From Ottowia thiooxydans DSM 14619 (lineage in GTDB: Bacteria > Pseudomonadota > Gammaproteobacteria > Burkholderiales > Burkholderiaceae_C): 64,000 bases of DNA. Each line of letters starts with the position of its first letter. Positions within the stretch are counted from its first letter, which is position 1. The translations under genes and the position numbers were made by a program. This document shows, one piece after another, positions 37,974 through 46,887 of the stretch. The notes below the pieces were generated by a model. That model was given only the letters and a program-made list of their open reading frames with translations, ran no database searches and was not told the DNA's origin. Where the stretch lies: positions 1 through 64,000 of the forward strand of contig NZ_AUGX01000028.1 of the NCBI RefSeq assembly GCF_000422885.1, given 5' to 3'.

Positions 37974-38522
37974 TCACGATCCCGGAAGCGCTACTGGCGT
38001 TACAGAAACGGCGTTGAGCGCTCCGACAGCCTTCGAAAGCAGGCGAATCAGATGCTTACGTTCATCTGGCTCTAGGCCCGCCAGCAATTGCTCAGAAACG
38101 TTATGAGCGGCTTCCTCGGCAATGGCGACGAGTTGGCGTCCCGCTAAAGTCAATGTCACAATCTTGCGCCTTGCATCACGCTCATCTGCGTTGCGCTCCA
38201 CCAAGCTGCGCGCCTCCAGTCGCCGAATAACTTCGCCCACAGTGGCACGGTCCATACCGAGGGCCTTGCCGAGCGAGATCTGGTCCATCGCAGACCATCG
38301 ATTCAGCGCAATTAAACAAACGTGCTGAGGCGCCGTCAATCCAATTTTCGCCGTCTCTTGTTCAGCGATATTTGCAACCAACTGACCGGCGCGACGAAAC
38401 AGAAAACCTGGGCGCATATGAAGCTCCGCTAATGCAGAGACGTCCTTCGCTTCGCCAACTGACGGCCTATCCTGCGCTCGAACCCCCGAAGCGAGAGGGC
38501 CAGTCGCTTCGTTCTTTTTCAT
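37974..38522 (-). CDS. MarR family transcriptional regulator
   Basis: A 182-residue winged-helix regulator. The DNA-binding part reads SLGKALGMDRATVGEVIRRL with wing NADERDARRKIVTLTLAG, preceded by a helical dimerisation region. The ATG at 38522 is preferred since GGAAG lies five bases before it; an in-frame ATG at 38534 adds four residues. It diverges from the amidohydrolase gene and probably represses it until an aromatic ligand binds. Confidence 0.9.
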   Translation of the reverse strand: MKKNEATGPLASGVRAQDRPSVGEAKDVSALAELHMRPGFLFRRAGQLVANIAEQETAKIGLTAPQHVCLIALNRWSAMDQISLGKALGMDRATVGEVIRRLEARSLVERNADERDARRKIVTLTLAGRQLVAIAEEAAHNVSEQLLAGLEPDERKHLIRLLSKAVGALNAVSVTPVALPGS

Positions 38523-38540
38523 ATTAGCTTCCATGTAGTC

Positions 38541-38586
38541 TTGAAATCAACCTTTAAGTGATATAGTATGTACGCTTACAAACATA
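38541..38586 (+). promoter_or_regulatory. Promoter and possible MarR operator of catabolic cluster
   Basis: TTGAAA at 38541-38546, a 17-base spacer and TAGTAT at 38564-38569 make a fair promoter for the amidohydrolase gene. TGTA-CGCT-TACA at 38569-38580 and the wider TATGT...ACATA (38567-38586) are inverted repeats over the expected start site, suitable for a dimeric MarR repressor. Confidence 0.4.
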
Positions 38587-38608
38587 AAATCCTCTGCTAA
38601 GAAGAATT

Positions 38609-39487
38609 ATGACCATTCCCCACTGCCTTGGACCGGCAGTCTCAAACCGTCCACCCTCTTGGACTCCACCCAAAGGGGCTTGGGATACACACTTTCACGT
38701 GCTAGGCCCCCAATCTCGGTTCCCTTACGCCCCAGATCGAAAGTACAGCCCTCCCGACGCACCTCTCGAAGTTTGTATGCGTATGCATGACGTACTTGGC
38801 ATCGAGCGAGGGTTTGTTGTGCATGCGAACACGCATGGGTTCGACAACACAGTCGATCTGGACGCAGTCGCCAATTCTGGAGGCCGCTATCTGGCGGTGG
38901 TCCGCCTCGATGCCACAGCCACCCGGGATAAGTGCAAGGTCATGCATCTGGCAGGAGCGCGCGGCGTAAGATTTGCATTTAATCCGCAGCACGGCGGCTC
39001 GCTGGATCTAGCCGTGTTCAACCACGTAATGCAGTGCATTGAAGGACTCGGCTGGTTCGTCGAGCTCCACTTTGACGGTGCTGCCCTCCCAGATCTGCAG
39101 TCCTGGATCGCTAAGATTCCCGCGCCCGTCGTGATCGACCACTTCGGACGGATCGATGCGGGCCTCGGAATTAATCACCAAGCTTTCCGGGCCCTATCGG
39201 AACTGGCCGCTTACCAACATGTCTGGATCAAGCTCACGGGAGCCGACAGAATCTCGCAGCTCGGCCCCCCATATGCTGACATCCAGCCGTTCGCTCAGCG
39301 GCTCGTCGTGATCGCCGCAGATCGATTGCTGTGGGGTAGTGATTGGCCTCACACCGGCTACTTTGATGCAGATCGAATGCCGCAGGCAGGCCAACTGCTG
39401 GATGCCCTGTGCGCTTTCGTACCTCAGCCTCATCTCAGAGACCGCATCCTCGTAGACAACCCCCTGCGCCTGATTGGCAACGCTTAA
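38609..39487 (+). CDS. Amidohydrolase family protein (PDC-hydrolase-like)
   Basis: A 292-residue TIM-barrel metal hydrolase of the amidohydrolase_2 group. The metal motif WDTHFHVLGP gives the HxH pair, IDHFGRIDAGL lies on a core strand, and LLWGSDWPHTGYF carries the catalytic aspartate. The nearest well-known relatives hydrolyse lactones such as 2-pyrone-4,6-dicarboxylate (LigI-like). The true substrate is unknown; the neighbours, a solute receptor and a maleylacetate reductase-like enzyme, point to aromatic breakdown. Confidence 0.88.
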   Translation: MTIPHCLGPAVSNRPPSWTPPKGAWDTHFHVLGPQSRFPYAPDRKYSPPDAPLEVCMRMHDVLGIERGFVVHANTHGFDNTVDLDAVANSGGRYLAVVRLDATATRDKCKVMHLAGARGVRFAFNPQHGGSLDLAVFNHVMQCIEGLGWFVELHFDGAALPDLQSWIAKIPAPVVIDHFGRIDAGLGINHQAFRALSELAAYQHVWIKLTGADRISQLGPPYADIQPFAQRLVVIAADRLLWGSDWPHTGYFDADRMPQAGQLLDALCAFVPQPHLRDRILVDNPLRLIGNA

Positions 39488-39519
39488 CCCCCATACCTAT
39501 TTAGCCCAAGGAGACCAAC

Positions 39520-40503
39520 ATGAAGAACGTTTCTAGACGCACGGCCCTTACCTGCATGGCGACAGGCCTACTCGCAACTGCGCAACCTACGTTATCGGCT
39601 AATCTTTATCCTGAGAAGCCAATCCGGCTCGTAGTTCCCTTTCCATCGGGCCAAGGTGCAGATATCCTTGCCCGTCTGATAGGCCAGCAATTGGCCGTTG
39701 AGCTTGGACAACCGGTCGTCGTGGAGAACAAGGTCGGCGCAGGCGGCATGATCGGGACCACGTTCGCCGCAAAGGCTGCGCCCGACGGCTATACGCTCTA
39801 TATGGGATCCAGCGGGCCGCTGGCGATCGGCCCCCATGTTTATAAGACAGTGGGCTTTGACACGCTAAAGGACTTCTCTCCTATCTCCAACATTGCGTCT
39901 GTGACACAGGTGCTGGTGGCAGCGCCAGCTTCACAACTAAGATCTGCCAAGGACGTTGTAGAGCGGGCCAAATCACAACCGGGGATGCTTTTTTATGGGT
40001 CGGCGGGCAATGGGACCACTAGCCATCTCACTATGGAGTTGTTCACACAGATGAGCGGCATATCTCTCCAGCATGTTCCATACAAGGGAAGCTCTTCCTC
40101 CATGGTCGACGTCATGTCAGGTCGTGTTCCACTTATGTTTGACTCTCTCCCTGGGGTACTGGCAAACGTTAAATCGGGATTGTTGCGCGCGATCGCAGTC
40201 TCTTCGTCCCAGCGGGACCCGTTGTTGCCCGATGTCCCGACCGTCGCGGAGTCGGGCATCCCGGGATTTGCAACCATGGGATGGATCGGACTGCTTGCGC
40301 CGGCACGCACGCCAACCTGGATCGTGGAACGCCTACACAAAGCAGTGGCCAAAATTCTAAAAAATGAAATTGTGATGGCGCGTATGACCGAACTCGCTTT
40401 CACGCCCATCGGAAACTCGCCTGCCGAATTTCAAAAATTCCTTACCAGGGAAGTAACGCTCTGGGGTAACGTCGCGACCAAGGCAGGAATCGAAAAGGAA
40501 TAG
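39520..40503 (+). CDS. Bug/TctC-family periplasmic solute receptor
   Basis: A 327-residue receptor with a Tat- or Sec-type signal (NVSRRTALTCMATGLLATAQ). YPEKPIRLVVPFPSGQGADI and VVVENKVGAGGMIGTTFAAK are hallmarks of Bug proteins, which bind carboxylates or aromatic acids. No TctAB membrane genes are adjacent, so it is an orphan receptor that would use a distant transporter or act as a sensor. AAGGAGACC precedes the start. Confidence 0.93.
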   Translation: MKNVSRRTALTCMATGLLATAQPTLSANLYPEKPIRLVVPFPSGQGADILARLIGQQLAVELGQPVVVENKVGAGGMIGTTFAAKAAPDGYTLYMGSSGPLAIGPHVYKTVGFDTLKDFSPISNIASVTQVLVAAPASQLRSAKDVVERAKSQPGMLFYGSAGNGTTSHLTMELFTQMSGISLQHVPYKGSSSSMVDVMSGRVPLMFDSLPGVLANVKSGLLRAIAVSSSQRDPLLPDVPTVAESGIPGFATMGWIGLLAPARTPTWIVERLHKAVAKILKNEIVMARMTELAFTPIGNSPAEFQKFLTREVTLWGNVATKAGIEKE

Positions 40504-40508
40504 CTCCG

Positions 40509-41591
40509 ATGCGGCCATTCATCTATTCTGCCCCTGCAAGTCGAGTAATCTTCGGTCCGGGAGTGCTTTCATGTCTCCCAGAAACACTTGATCGCCTAGG
40601 CCTTACGCGCACACTTGTGATCGGTACGCCAAGCGCACTGAGCGCCGTCCGTTCTATGCTTGTCCAGCTCGGAGCCCGAGTGGCAGGGCTGTTCGACCGT
40701 CCTGTGTCGCATGTTCCGTTGGTGCTCGCAGAAGAAGCGCGTCGAATGGCTCAAGCGCTCGGCGCTGACAGCTGCCTCGTTATCGGCGGAGGATCCGCGA
40801 TTGGTCTCGGCAAAGCTGTTGCTCTCACGAGCGGGCTTCCAATCGTTGCGGTGCCTACGACATACTCCGGGTCGGAGATGACGTCCGTCTACGGTATTAC
40901 TGACGGTGGGAAGAAATGCACGGGCCGCGATCCACGAGTTCTACCGTCCGCAGTCCTCTATGACCCGACATTGACCGTTTCCCTCCCGCCGGCTCTGTCT
41001 GCCAGCAGTGGCATGAACTCCATCGCGCATTGTGTTGAAGCGTTGTACGCGCAAGATGGCAATCCCGTCGTATCGTTGATGGCGGAAGAAGGTATCCGGG
41101 CCTTGGCGAGCGCCTTGCCGAGCATAGTTGCCTGCCCAAGCGATGAGGAGTCACGAACGCTCGCACTCTATGGTGCTTGGCTGGCAGGCATGTCGCTAGG
41201 TTCCACGACCATGGGCCTGCACCATAAAGTGTGTCATGTGCTGGGCGGGAGTTTCGATCTTCCCCATGCCGCGATGCACTCGATCGTCCTGCCTCACGCA
41301 GCGCAATACAACAGCGGCGCTGCACCAGAAGCGATGGCACGTATCGCTCGAGCCTTGGGTACTGACTGTAGCTCTACGGGACTCTATCGACTCGCTGAGC
41401 AGCTTCGCATTCCGCTTTCACTTGCTGAGATTGGCATGCCACAAGATGGTCTTGAAGACGCGGCTCGGCAGATTACTGCAGAACCCTACCCAAACCCGGC
41501 TCAGGTGAGCTTTTCTGGCGTCCTCTCGCTACTGCAGTCAGCCTATGCAGGCGCAGTCCCAGCGGCAGAACGTCCGAGCATTACCTCGTAA
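40509..41591 (+). CDS. Maleylacetate reductase-like dehydrogenase
   Basis: A 360-residue iron-type alcohol dehydrogenase family protein closest in look to maleylacetate reductases, which convert maleylacetate to 3-oxoadipate with NAD(P)H. The dinucleotide site is LVIGGGSAIGLGKAVAL, followed by PTTYSGSEMTSVYGIT. The histidine cluster LHHKVCHVLGGSFDLPHAAM occupies the metal-site region. It follows the receptor gene by five bases, so the three form one operon, probably the end of a hydroxyquinol- or resorcinol-type route. No ring-cleavage dioxygenase is present here. Confidence 0.88.
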   Translation: MRPFIYSAPASRVIFGPGVLSCLPETLDRLGLTRTLVIGTPSALSAVRSMLVQLGARVAGLFDRPVSHVPLVLAEEARRMAQALGADSCLVIGGGSAIGLGKAVALTSGLPIVAVPTTYSGSEMTSVYGITDGGKKCTGRDPRVLPSAVLYDPTLTVSLPPALSASSGMNSIAHCVEALYAQDGNPVVSLMAEEGIRALASALPSIVACPSDEESRTLALYGAWLAGMSLGSTTMGLHHKVCHVLGGSFDLPHAAMHSIVLPHAAQYNSGAAPEAMARIARALGTDCSSTGLYRLAEQLRIPLSLAEIGMPQDGLEDAARQITAEPYPNPAQVSFSGVLSLLQSAYAGAVPAAERPSITS

Positions 41592-41634
41592 ACCTCCTTC
41601 TCAATGGCGCCGTTGAAAGAGCCGGACATTCCGT

Positions 41635-42165
41635 TCAGACAGCAGGGCCGTCGAGAAGGCGTCCACGGCCAAGCGGTTTCCGACCGGATAGCAAGGTGAA
41701 TTCCCTGGCAATTAGAAGTTTGGGCAGTGCCAGTTCTGGTCGGACGAACTCCAATTGCAGAGGCTGCGGCGCCTCGGGTACGGGTACTTCGTCTCGGGGA
41801 ATCTGCAGGCGGGCACTGAAACCCTCGTTTTCCAACACCACCAGGCACGGAAAGAGACCAGCAGGCACCGGACGGCTTTCGGCGGGCACGGCCGCAGGAA
41901 AAAGCGTGAGTTCAATCCATGCAGAAGGCACAAAGGCAGCATCTGGAGAAAAGCCGGGTGGCATCACTTTGGGAGCGCGGGCCCGGCCCATGAGCCAGCC
42001 GATAATATTGCCAACGATAGGCAACCACAGAACCAGCAGCAGCGTACCCAGGTCGCGCGCGAGAGAGGGCGGAGGAACCAGCCAGCGAACCAGCCCGCCA
42101 CCGACGGCCAGGATCAGCAGTACGGCGGTGAAAAGTTGTCGGCGCGACGAGATGTTGAGTTTCAT
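41635..42165 (-). CDS. Conserved inner-membrane protein, unknown
   Basis: A 176-residue protein with two hydrophobic helices at the N-terminus (LFTAVLLILAVGGGLVRWLV and LGTLLLVLWLPIVGNIIGWL) and a beta-rich C-terminal part (WIELTLFPAAVPAESRPVPA). The ATG at 42165 starts MKLNISSRRQLF; an upstream in-frame ATG at 42189 is possible. No family recognised. It lies downstream of the TPM genes in the same direction. Confidence 0.7.
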   Translation of the reverse strand: MKLNISSRRQLFTAVLLILAVGGGLVRWLVPPPSLARDLGTLLLVLWLPIVGNIIGWLMGRARAPKVMPPGFSPDAAFVPSAWIELTLFPAAVPAESRPVPAGLFPCLVVLENEGFSARLQIPRDEVPVPEAPQPLQLEFVRPELALPKLLIAREFTLLSGRKPLGRGRLLDGPAV

Positions 42166-42219
42166 GCGTCTATTAGAACGCGCTATCAATCTGGAACGCG
42201 CTATTTTTCACCCGGCAAT

Positions 42220-42774
42220 TTATCGCAAGACAGGCGCGTCTGGAAGTTGATTGATGCGCCCTGCCGCAGATGGCAGATCGGCATCTGGCGTTTTGGGGAA
42301 GTGTTCCACCAACACTGCGGAGACTTCTTCAAGCGCCTGTGTCAAACCGTCTTCGAACCGCTTCTCGCGCATGGCTGTGCCCAGGCGGTCCACCATGGCT
42401 TTCCATTCGCTTGCCGGAACAAGCCGATTGACTCCGCGGTCTGCCACCAACTCGATCGAATGTTCTGCCAGCAGGAGATAGATCAACACGCCGTTGCTGT
42501 GCGCTGTATCCCACATGCGCAGCTTGGAGAACATCATCACCGCGCGCTCTCGAACGATCTGCTCGATAGGCAATTTGTCCCGGAAATGGCGCCACAGATA
42601 ACTGAGCGGCAGTGAGCCCTCGACATAGATGCGCACTTCACCGGTGTGACGGCGTTCGCTGGCGGACACCCGGCGGTGCAATCTTTCCAGGAGCTCGGGT
42701 GGCAATGCGCGGTGGGCGTCAGCTTCGTCCATCCAGCGATGACGCAGCACGCGGTTAAAAGCAGATATCCTCAT
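42220..42774 (-). CDS. TPM domain protein
   Basis: A 184-residue protein with a TPM (TLP18.3/Psb32/MOLO-1) domain: ASERRHTGEVRIYVEGSLPL, RMWDTAHSNGVLIYLLLAEH and VADRGVNRLVPASEWKAMVD. No signal peptide, so it is cytoplasmic, unlike its neighbour. It starts just after the membrane TPM gene stop and belongs to the LemA-TPM-TPM operon. Molecular role unknown. Confidence 0.87.
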   Translation of the reverse strand: MRISAFNRVLRHRWMDEADAHRALPPELLERLHRRVSASERRHTGEVRIYVEGSLPLSYLWRHFRDKLPIEQIVRERAVMMFSKLRMWDTAHSNGVLIYLLLAEHSIELVADRGVNRLVPASEWKAMVDRLGTAMREKRFEDGLTQALEEVSAVLVEHFPKTPDADLPSAAGRINQLPDAPVLR

Positions 42775-42783
42775 AGGCTGTTC

Positions 42784-43713
42784 CTACCAGCTGCCACTGG
42801 CGCCACCGCCACCGAAGTTACCACCACCACCAGAGCTGAACCCGCCGCCCCCGCCGCCGAAGCCACCGCCGCCCCTGCCGCCTCCCCAGCCACCACTCGG
42901 TGGCAGAAAGATGGGGCCGCCGCCGCGGCCAGCTGAGCGAGGAAGGCCAGACACTGCGCTGGCGAAGAAAGCGAGGAGAAGGGCCGCCACTCCGGCCCCA
43001 ATGCCTATGACCAGGCTGGCAGTGATCACGAATGCCACGCCACCTACACCTGCCCCGGTGACCAACGCGCCCAACTTGCGGCCGAAAATCCCGCGCGTGA
43101 AGGCACTGATGATGGGGACTGCGACGAATAGAAAGATGGCTCCTTCGACCCAGCTGAAGCCGCCTTGATCACCTCGCCCTGCAGGTTGCGCATCGATCAC
43201 AACGGGCGGTAGCGCCTCTCCCCGGATGCGCGCGGCCAATTGGTCAACGCCCGCGTTCACGCCGCCAGCATAGTCGCCCTGACGGAAGAACGGCGTGATC
43301 GCCTCATTGATGATGTGGCTGGCGGCGATGTCTGGCACGGCGCCTTCCAGTGTCTTGGCCACTTCAATACGCACCCGCCGGTCTTTGACCGCCACCAGAA
43401 GGATAAGGCCATCGCCCACATCCTTGCGGCCGATCTTCCAGGTATCGCCTACGCGATGGGCGTACGCTGCAATGTCTTCTGGCGCCGTGGTGGGCACCAT
43501 TAGCACGACAACCTGAGAGCCCTTCTCCTCTTCCAGGCTCTTGAGCTTGGATTCCAGTGCGGCTTTCTGCGCATCGTCCAGGGTGCCGGAGGTGTCCACG
43601 ACACGTGCAGTCAGCGCTGGCACCGCTTGCAGTTGCTGTGCACTGACAAACCCGCTCATGCCCAGTACCAAGACCAGCGCGAGCAAATGTCGGAGCATCA
43701 AGGAAAAGGACAT
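42784..43713 (-). CDS. TPM domain membrane protein with Gly-rich tail
   Basis: A 309-residue protein: signal peptide (LLALVLVLGMSGFVSA-QQ), TPM domain to about residue 190 (EKGSQVVVLMVPTTAPEDIA, GLILLVAVKDRRVRIEV), two or three membrane helices, and a C-terminal glycine-rich tail. The TPM family includes putative phosphatases and envelope proteins. The ATG at 43713 begins MSFSLMLRHLLAL; longer frames upstream would run into lemA. Together with LemA and a second TPM protein it forms a common but poorly understood set. Confidence 0.88.
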   Translation of the reverse strand: MSFSLMLRHLLALVLVLGMSGFVSAQQLQAVPALTARVVDTSGTLDDAQKAALESKLKSLEEEKGSQVVVLMVPTTAPEDIAAYAHRVGDTWKIGRKDVGDGLILLVAVKDRRVRIEVAKTLEGAVPDIAASHIINEAITPFFRQGDYAGGVNAGVDQLAARIRGEALPPVVIDAQPAGRGDQGGFSWVEGAIFLFVAVPIISAFTRGIFGRKLGALVTGAGVGGVAFVITASLVIGIGAGVAALLLAFFASAVSGLPRSAGRGGGPIFLPPSGGWGGGRGGGGFGGGGGGFSSGGGGNFGGGGASGSW

Positions 43714-43744
43714 GTCCGGATCAGGGGTTGGCGTGGAAGCTGGC

Positions 43745-44365
43745 TTATCTGGAGGCTGGTGCTGATGGCGAGGTGCCGAAGTCAACTTTCGGCGCATTCG
43801 AAATCTGCGCTTCATTGGCGACCGTGAAATTTTCCTTGGGCTTGTAGCCAAAGATCATGCCCGTCAGATTGGTGGGAAAGCTGCGCGCCAGTACGTTGTA
43901 TTCCTGCACAGCCTTGATATAGCGGTCACGGGCCACTGCAATGCGGTTTTCCGTGCCTTCCAATGCCACGCGCAGGTCGGAAAAGGCTTTGTTGGCCTTC
44001 AGGTCCGGGTAGCGTTCCACCGACACCAGCAGACGGCTGAGCGCACCAGACAACTCGCCTTGCGCAGCCTGGAACTGCTTGAAGGCTTCGGGGTTGTTCA
44101 GCGTTTCAGGTGTGACCTGGATGCTGGTGGCCTTGGCGCGCGCCTGAATCACCTGATTGAGGGTGTCTTGCTCGAACTTGGCTTCACCTTTGACGGTGTT
44201 GACCAGGTTGTCGATCAGATCCGCGCGGCGCTGGTACTGGTTCACCACTTCGCTCCAGGCGGACTTTGTGCCTTCGTCCAGGCGCTGAAAGTCGTTATAG
44301 CCGCAGCCGGTCAGGCTCAGCAGCAGGGTCAGGGCAGCAATGGCCTTGAAGAGCCAGTTTCTCAT
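43745..44365 (-). CDS. LemA family lipoprotein
   Basis: A 206-residue LemA protein with lipobox LTGC (Cys21). The coiled LemA core is YQRRADLIDNLVNTVKGEAK through to ENRIAVARDRYIKAVQEYNV and ends with GYKPKENFTVANEAQI. The ATG at 44365 has GAGGAC upstream. LemA proteins are membrane-anchored helical bundles of unknown role, regularly next to TPM genes as here. Confidence 0.92.
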   Translation of the reverse strand: MRNWLFKAIAALTLLLSLTGCGYNDFQRLDEGTKSAWSEVVNQYQRRADLIDNLVNTVKGEAKFEQDTLNQVIQARAKATSIQVTPETLNNPEAFKQFQAAQGELSGALSRLLVSVERYPDLKANKAFSDLRVALEGTENRIAVARDRYIKAVQEYNVLARSFPTNLTGMIFGYKPKENFTVANEAQISNAPKVDFGTSPSAPASR

Positions 44366-44531
44366 GATGAAGTCCTCTCTCGCCAAAAAATGGAGCATCG
44401 GAGAAGCTATCATAGGTCAAGGATTCTGTTTGTGGGACAACGCCGTCCATGGGACAAATTCCACACATCTGGCCTGAATATGCGCAAGCCAAGCATTCAC
44501 GGCACAATCGCAGCACTTTTCCATTCCTGCC

Positions 44532-44978
44532 ATGCCCAAGCCACGCTACCGGCCCGCCGAGATGGCGGCCTCTCCCGATGACGTTGAAGCGGCCTTCTAC
44601 GAAGCGCTGCACGCGGGCGACATTGAGCAGTTGATGGCCTGCTGGGCAGATGAAGACGACATTGTCTGTGTGCATCCAGCGGGCTCGCGTCTGGTGGGAG
44701 CTGCAGCTATCCGCTCGTCTTTCGAATCCATGCTCACAGGAGGCAGAATCCGTGTCACGGTGGAGCGCACGCGCAAAGTCGAGTCGCTCTCGGCCAGCGT
44801 TCATAGCGTGCTCGAGCGCGTTGACGTTCAAACAGCGGAGGGGCCACAGCACGCATGGGTGGTCGCAACCAATGTTTTTCTGAAGACGGCTCACGGCTGG
44901 CGTCTGGTAGCGCACCACGCCAGTCCGGGACGCGCCGAGGTGGCAGAAGCCACGGTGCCAGGACAGTTGCTTCATTAG
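44532..44978 (+). CDS. SnoaL/NTF2-like protein
   Basis: A 148-residue protein of the NTF2-like superfamily (SnoaL_3/DUF4440 type): DDVEAAFYEALHAGDIEQLM, WADEDDIVCVHPAGSRLVGA and FLKTAHGWRLVAHHASPG. Cone-shaped folds of this kind bind small molecules; no catalytic residues can be assigned. Divergent from lemA. A helix-to-sheet pattern and length fit. Confidence 0.87.
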   Translation: MPKPRYRPAEMAASPDDVEAAFYEALHAGDIEQLMACWADEDDIVCVHPAGSRLVGAAAIRSSFESMLTGGRIRVTVERTRKVESLSASVHSVLERVDVQTAEGPQHAWVVATNVFLKTAHGWRLVAHHASPGRAEVAEATVPGQLLH

Positions 44979-44999
44979 GTTTGTTTTGGTTCCGACATC

Positions 45000-45998
45000 T
45001 TGAAGAGCTACCGCGCACCGACCTGGTTACCAGGCGGCCATCTGCAAACCATCTGGCCGGCACTCTTTGGGCGCCGCGTGGCCGGGCCGCCCGTGGTGTA
45101 TCAGCGACAGCGCTGGGATACGCCAGACGGTGATTTTGTGGATGTGGATTTTCTTGAGCACGGTTCTTCCACGCCCGGCATGCCTTTACTCGTCATGTTC
45201 CATGGGCTGGAAGGTTCCTCTCGAAGCCACTACGCAGAAGCTTTCGCTGAATGGGCCCGTGACCACGGGCTTGCATTTGCTGCGCCCCATTTTCGGGGCT
45301 GCTCTGGCGAGATCAATCGGGCGCCCCGCGCCTACCATTCGGGCGATGTTGAAGAGATCGGATGGATCCTTGCTCGGCTGCGCACCTGGCATACCGCGCG
45401 TGGCGGGGGGGCCACACTGGCGGTGGGCGTGTCCCTTGGCGGCAATGCACTGCTGCGCTGGGCGGGTGAGGTTGGCCTCTCGGCTGCCAGCAGTGTGAGC
45501 GCGGTCGCGGCCGTGTGCTCACCGCTGGACCTTGCTGCGGGTGGGCACGCCATAGGGCGAGGCTTCAATCGGCAGGTCTACACCCGCATGTTTTTGCGCA
45601 CCATGAAGGCCAAGGCCTACGACAAACTGGCACAGCATCCGGGTTTGTTCGATTCGGCGCGCCTGCGTTCAGCGCGTGACCTGTACGCCTTTGATGACCT
45701 GTTCACGGCACCGCTGCATGGCTTTGCAGGAGTTGAGGATTATTGGCGGCGCGCGTCAGCCAAACCGCATCTGGCAGATATTCGGGTGCCGGCCCTCGCC
45801 CTGAATGCAAAGAATGATCCTTTCGTACCTGCTTGCAGCTTGCCAGGGAAAGACGAAGCGGGCGCTTATGTCACGCTTTGGCAACCGGATGAAGGCGGCC
45901 ATGTCGGTTTTCCTGAGGGCTCGGTGCCGCCTGGCAACGTATTCTGGCTTCCAAAGGCCGTGGGCGGCTGGCTTCTGGGGCAACTGACAAGCGCATAA
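45000..45998 (+). CDS. YheT-like alpha/beta hydrolase
   Basis: A 332-residue hydrolase of the YheT/EMB8 group, starting SYRAPTWLPGGHLQTIWPAL. The oxyanion-side VMFHGLEGSSRSHYAEAF, the nucleophile elbow VGVSLGGNALLRWAG (Ser in GVSLGG) and a late His in DEGGHVGFPEG complete the triad. It starts at a TTG with no upstream ATG, 21 bases after the NTF2-like gene. Substrate unknown, probably an ester. Confidence 0.9.
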   Translation: MKSYRAPTWLPGGHLQTIWPALFGRRVAGPPVVYQRQRWDTPDGDFVDVDFLEHGSSTPGMPLLVMFHGLEGSSRSHYAEAFAEWARDHGLAFAAPHFRGCSGEINRAPRAYHSGDVEEIGWILARLRTWHTARGGGATLAVGVSLGGNALLRWAGEVGLSAASSVSAVAAVCSPLDLAAGGHAIGRGFNRQVYTRMFLRTMKAKAYDKLAQHPGLFDSARLRSARDLYAFDDLFTAPLHGFAGVEDYWRRASAKPHLADIRVPALALNAKNDPFVPACSLPGKDEAGAYVTLWQPDEGGHVGFPEGSVPPGNVFWLPKAVGGWLLGQLTSA

Positions 45999-46038
45999 GG
46001 ACTACATCCGATCTCTCAGCTGCAGTCTATGATGGATC

Positions 46039-46575
46039 ATGGACGACATCGTGAAACAGGCCATGGTCAAGTGGCCCAATGTGCCGAACTGTTTTGGCTG
46101 GTTGGGGTTGGATGCCCGCGGCAACTGGTACATGCGTGATGATCAGGCTCAGGCACTTGGCAGCTTTACCAGCGGTGCGGAAGGCGCCAAAGGATCGCTG
46201 TTGCAGCATGAGAAGCTGATTGGCTTTATTGAACGCAACTACGAGGTCGATCCAGATGGCCGGTGGTTTTTCCAGAACGGCCCTCAGCGCGTCTATGTGG
46301 AGCTCGAAGCGGCACCCTGGGTCTGGCGGGTGCAAGAAGATGGATCGGTGCAATCGCACACGGGGCAATCCGTGCAAGTCAATCAAGCCTTAACGGACGA
46401 ATCTGGCCGCGTATTTCTGGTGACTGACAGAGGCCTGGGCCTGGTCCATACGCAAGACGTGTTGCATGCTGCCGAAGCTGTCGAGCGCGGCGACTGGATG
46501 CCCGAGTCCGTGCGGGCAGGGGAGTTGCCGGCGCGCTACGGCTATGTGCTCAGCCCTGAGGCTGAGACTCGCTGA
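46039..46575 (+). CDS. Conserved protein of unknown function
   Basis: A 178-residue soluble protein with many aromatic residues (NCFGWLGLDARGNWYMRDDQ, GRWFFQNGPQRVYVELEAAP). The pattern looks well conserved and cytoplasmic, but I cannot name the family. It begins MDDIVKQAMVKWPNVP and lies 40 bases after the YheT-like hydrolase in the same direction. Confidence 0.75.
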   Translation: MDDIVKQAMVKWPNVPNCFGWLGLDARGNWYMRDDQAQALGSFTSGAEGAKGSLLQHEKLIGFIERNYEVDPDGRWFFQNGPQRVYVELEAAPWVWRVQEDGSVQSHTGQSVQVNQALTDESGRVFLVTDRGLGLVHTQDVLHAAEAVERGDWMPESVRAGELPARYGYVLSPEAETR

Positions 46576-46587
46576 AGCGTTCGCTTC

Positions 46588-46809
46588 TTACTGCTCTTCA
46601 GAGGCAGTGCGGGCGGGCACCATAGCCGCTTCTACTGCCTGGCGAAACTGCTGCTGAGCCTGTTGGCTTTGCATACGTACGGATTCACCTTGAGCAGACG
46701 AGGCGGGTTGGCCCAGCGCTTTGCTCGCGCTGCCCATTTGTTGTTTGACGACGGTGACGACGATTGCCAGCGCAACAAGCAAGCCCAACAAACCAAATAT
46801 TGCCTTCAT
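46588..46809 (-). CDS. Small single-pass membrane protein
   Basis: A 73-residue protein with one N-terminal helix (LGLLVALAIVVTVV) and a Gln/Ala-rich tail. The start has GAGGAC upstream on the minus strand. Convergent with the preceding gene. No family known; coding potential is supported by the start signals and helix. Confidence 0.6.
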   Translation of the reverse strand: MKAIFGLLGLLVALAIVVTVVKQQMGSASKALGQPASSAQGESVRMQSQQAQQQFRQAVEAAMVPARTASEEQ

Positions 46810-46887
46810 GTGGCAGTCCTCTCCATGGCCTTACCTAACGGCCATCTCCATGATTGTGCCGCAGATGTGCAGGCCTGAAGCCGGGGA

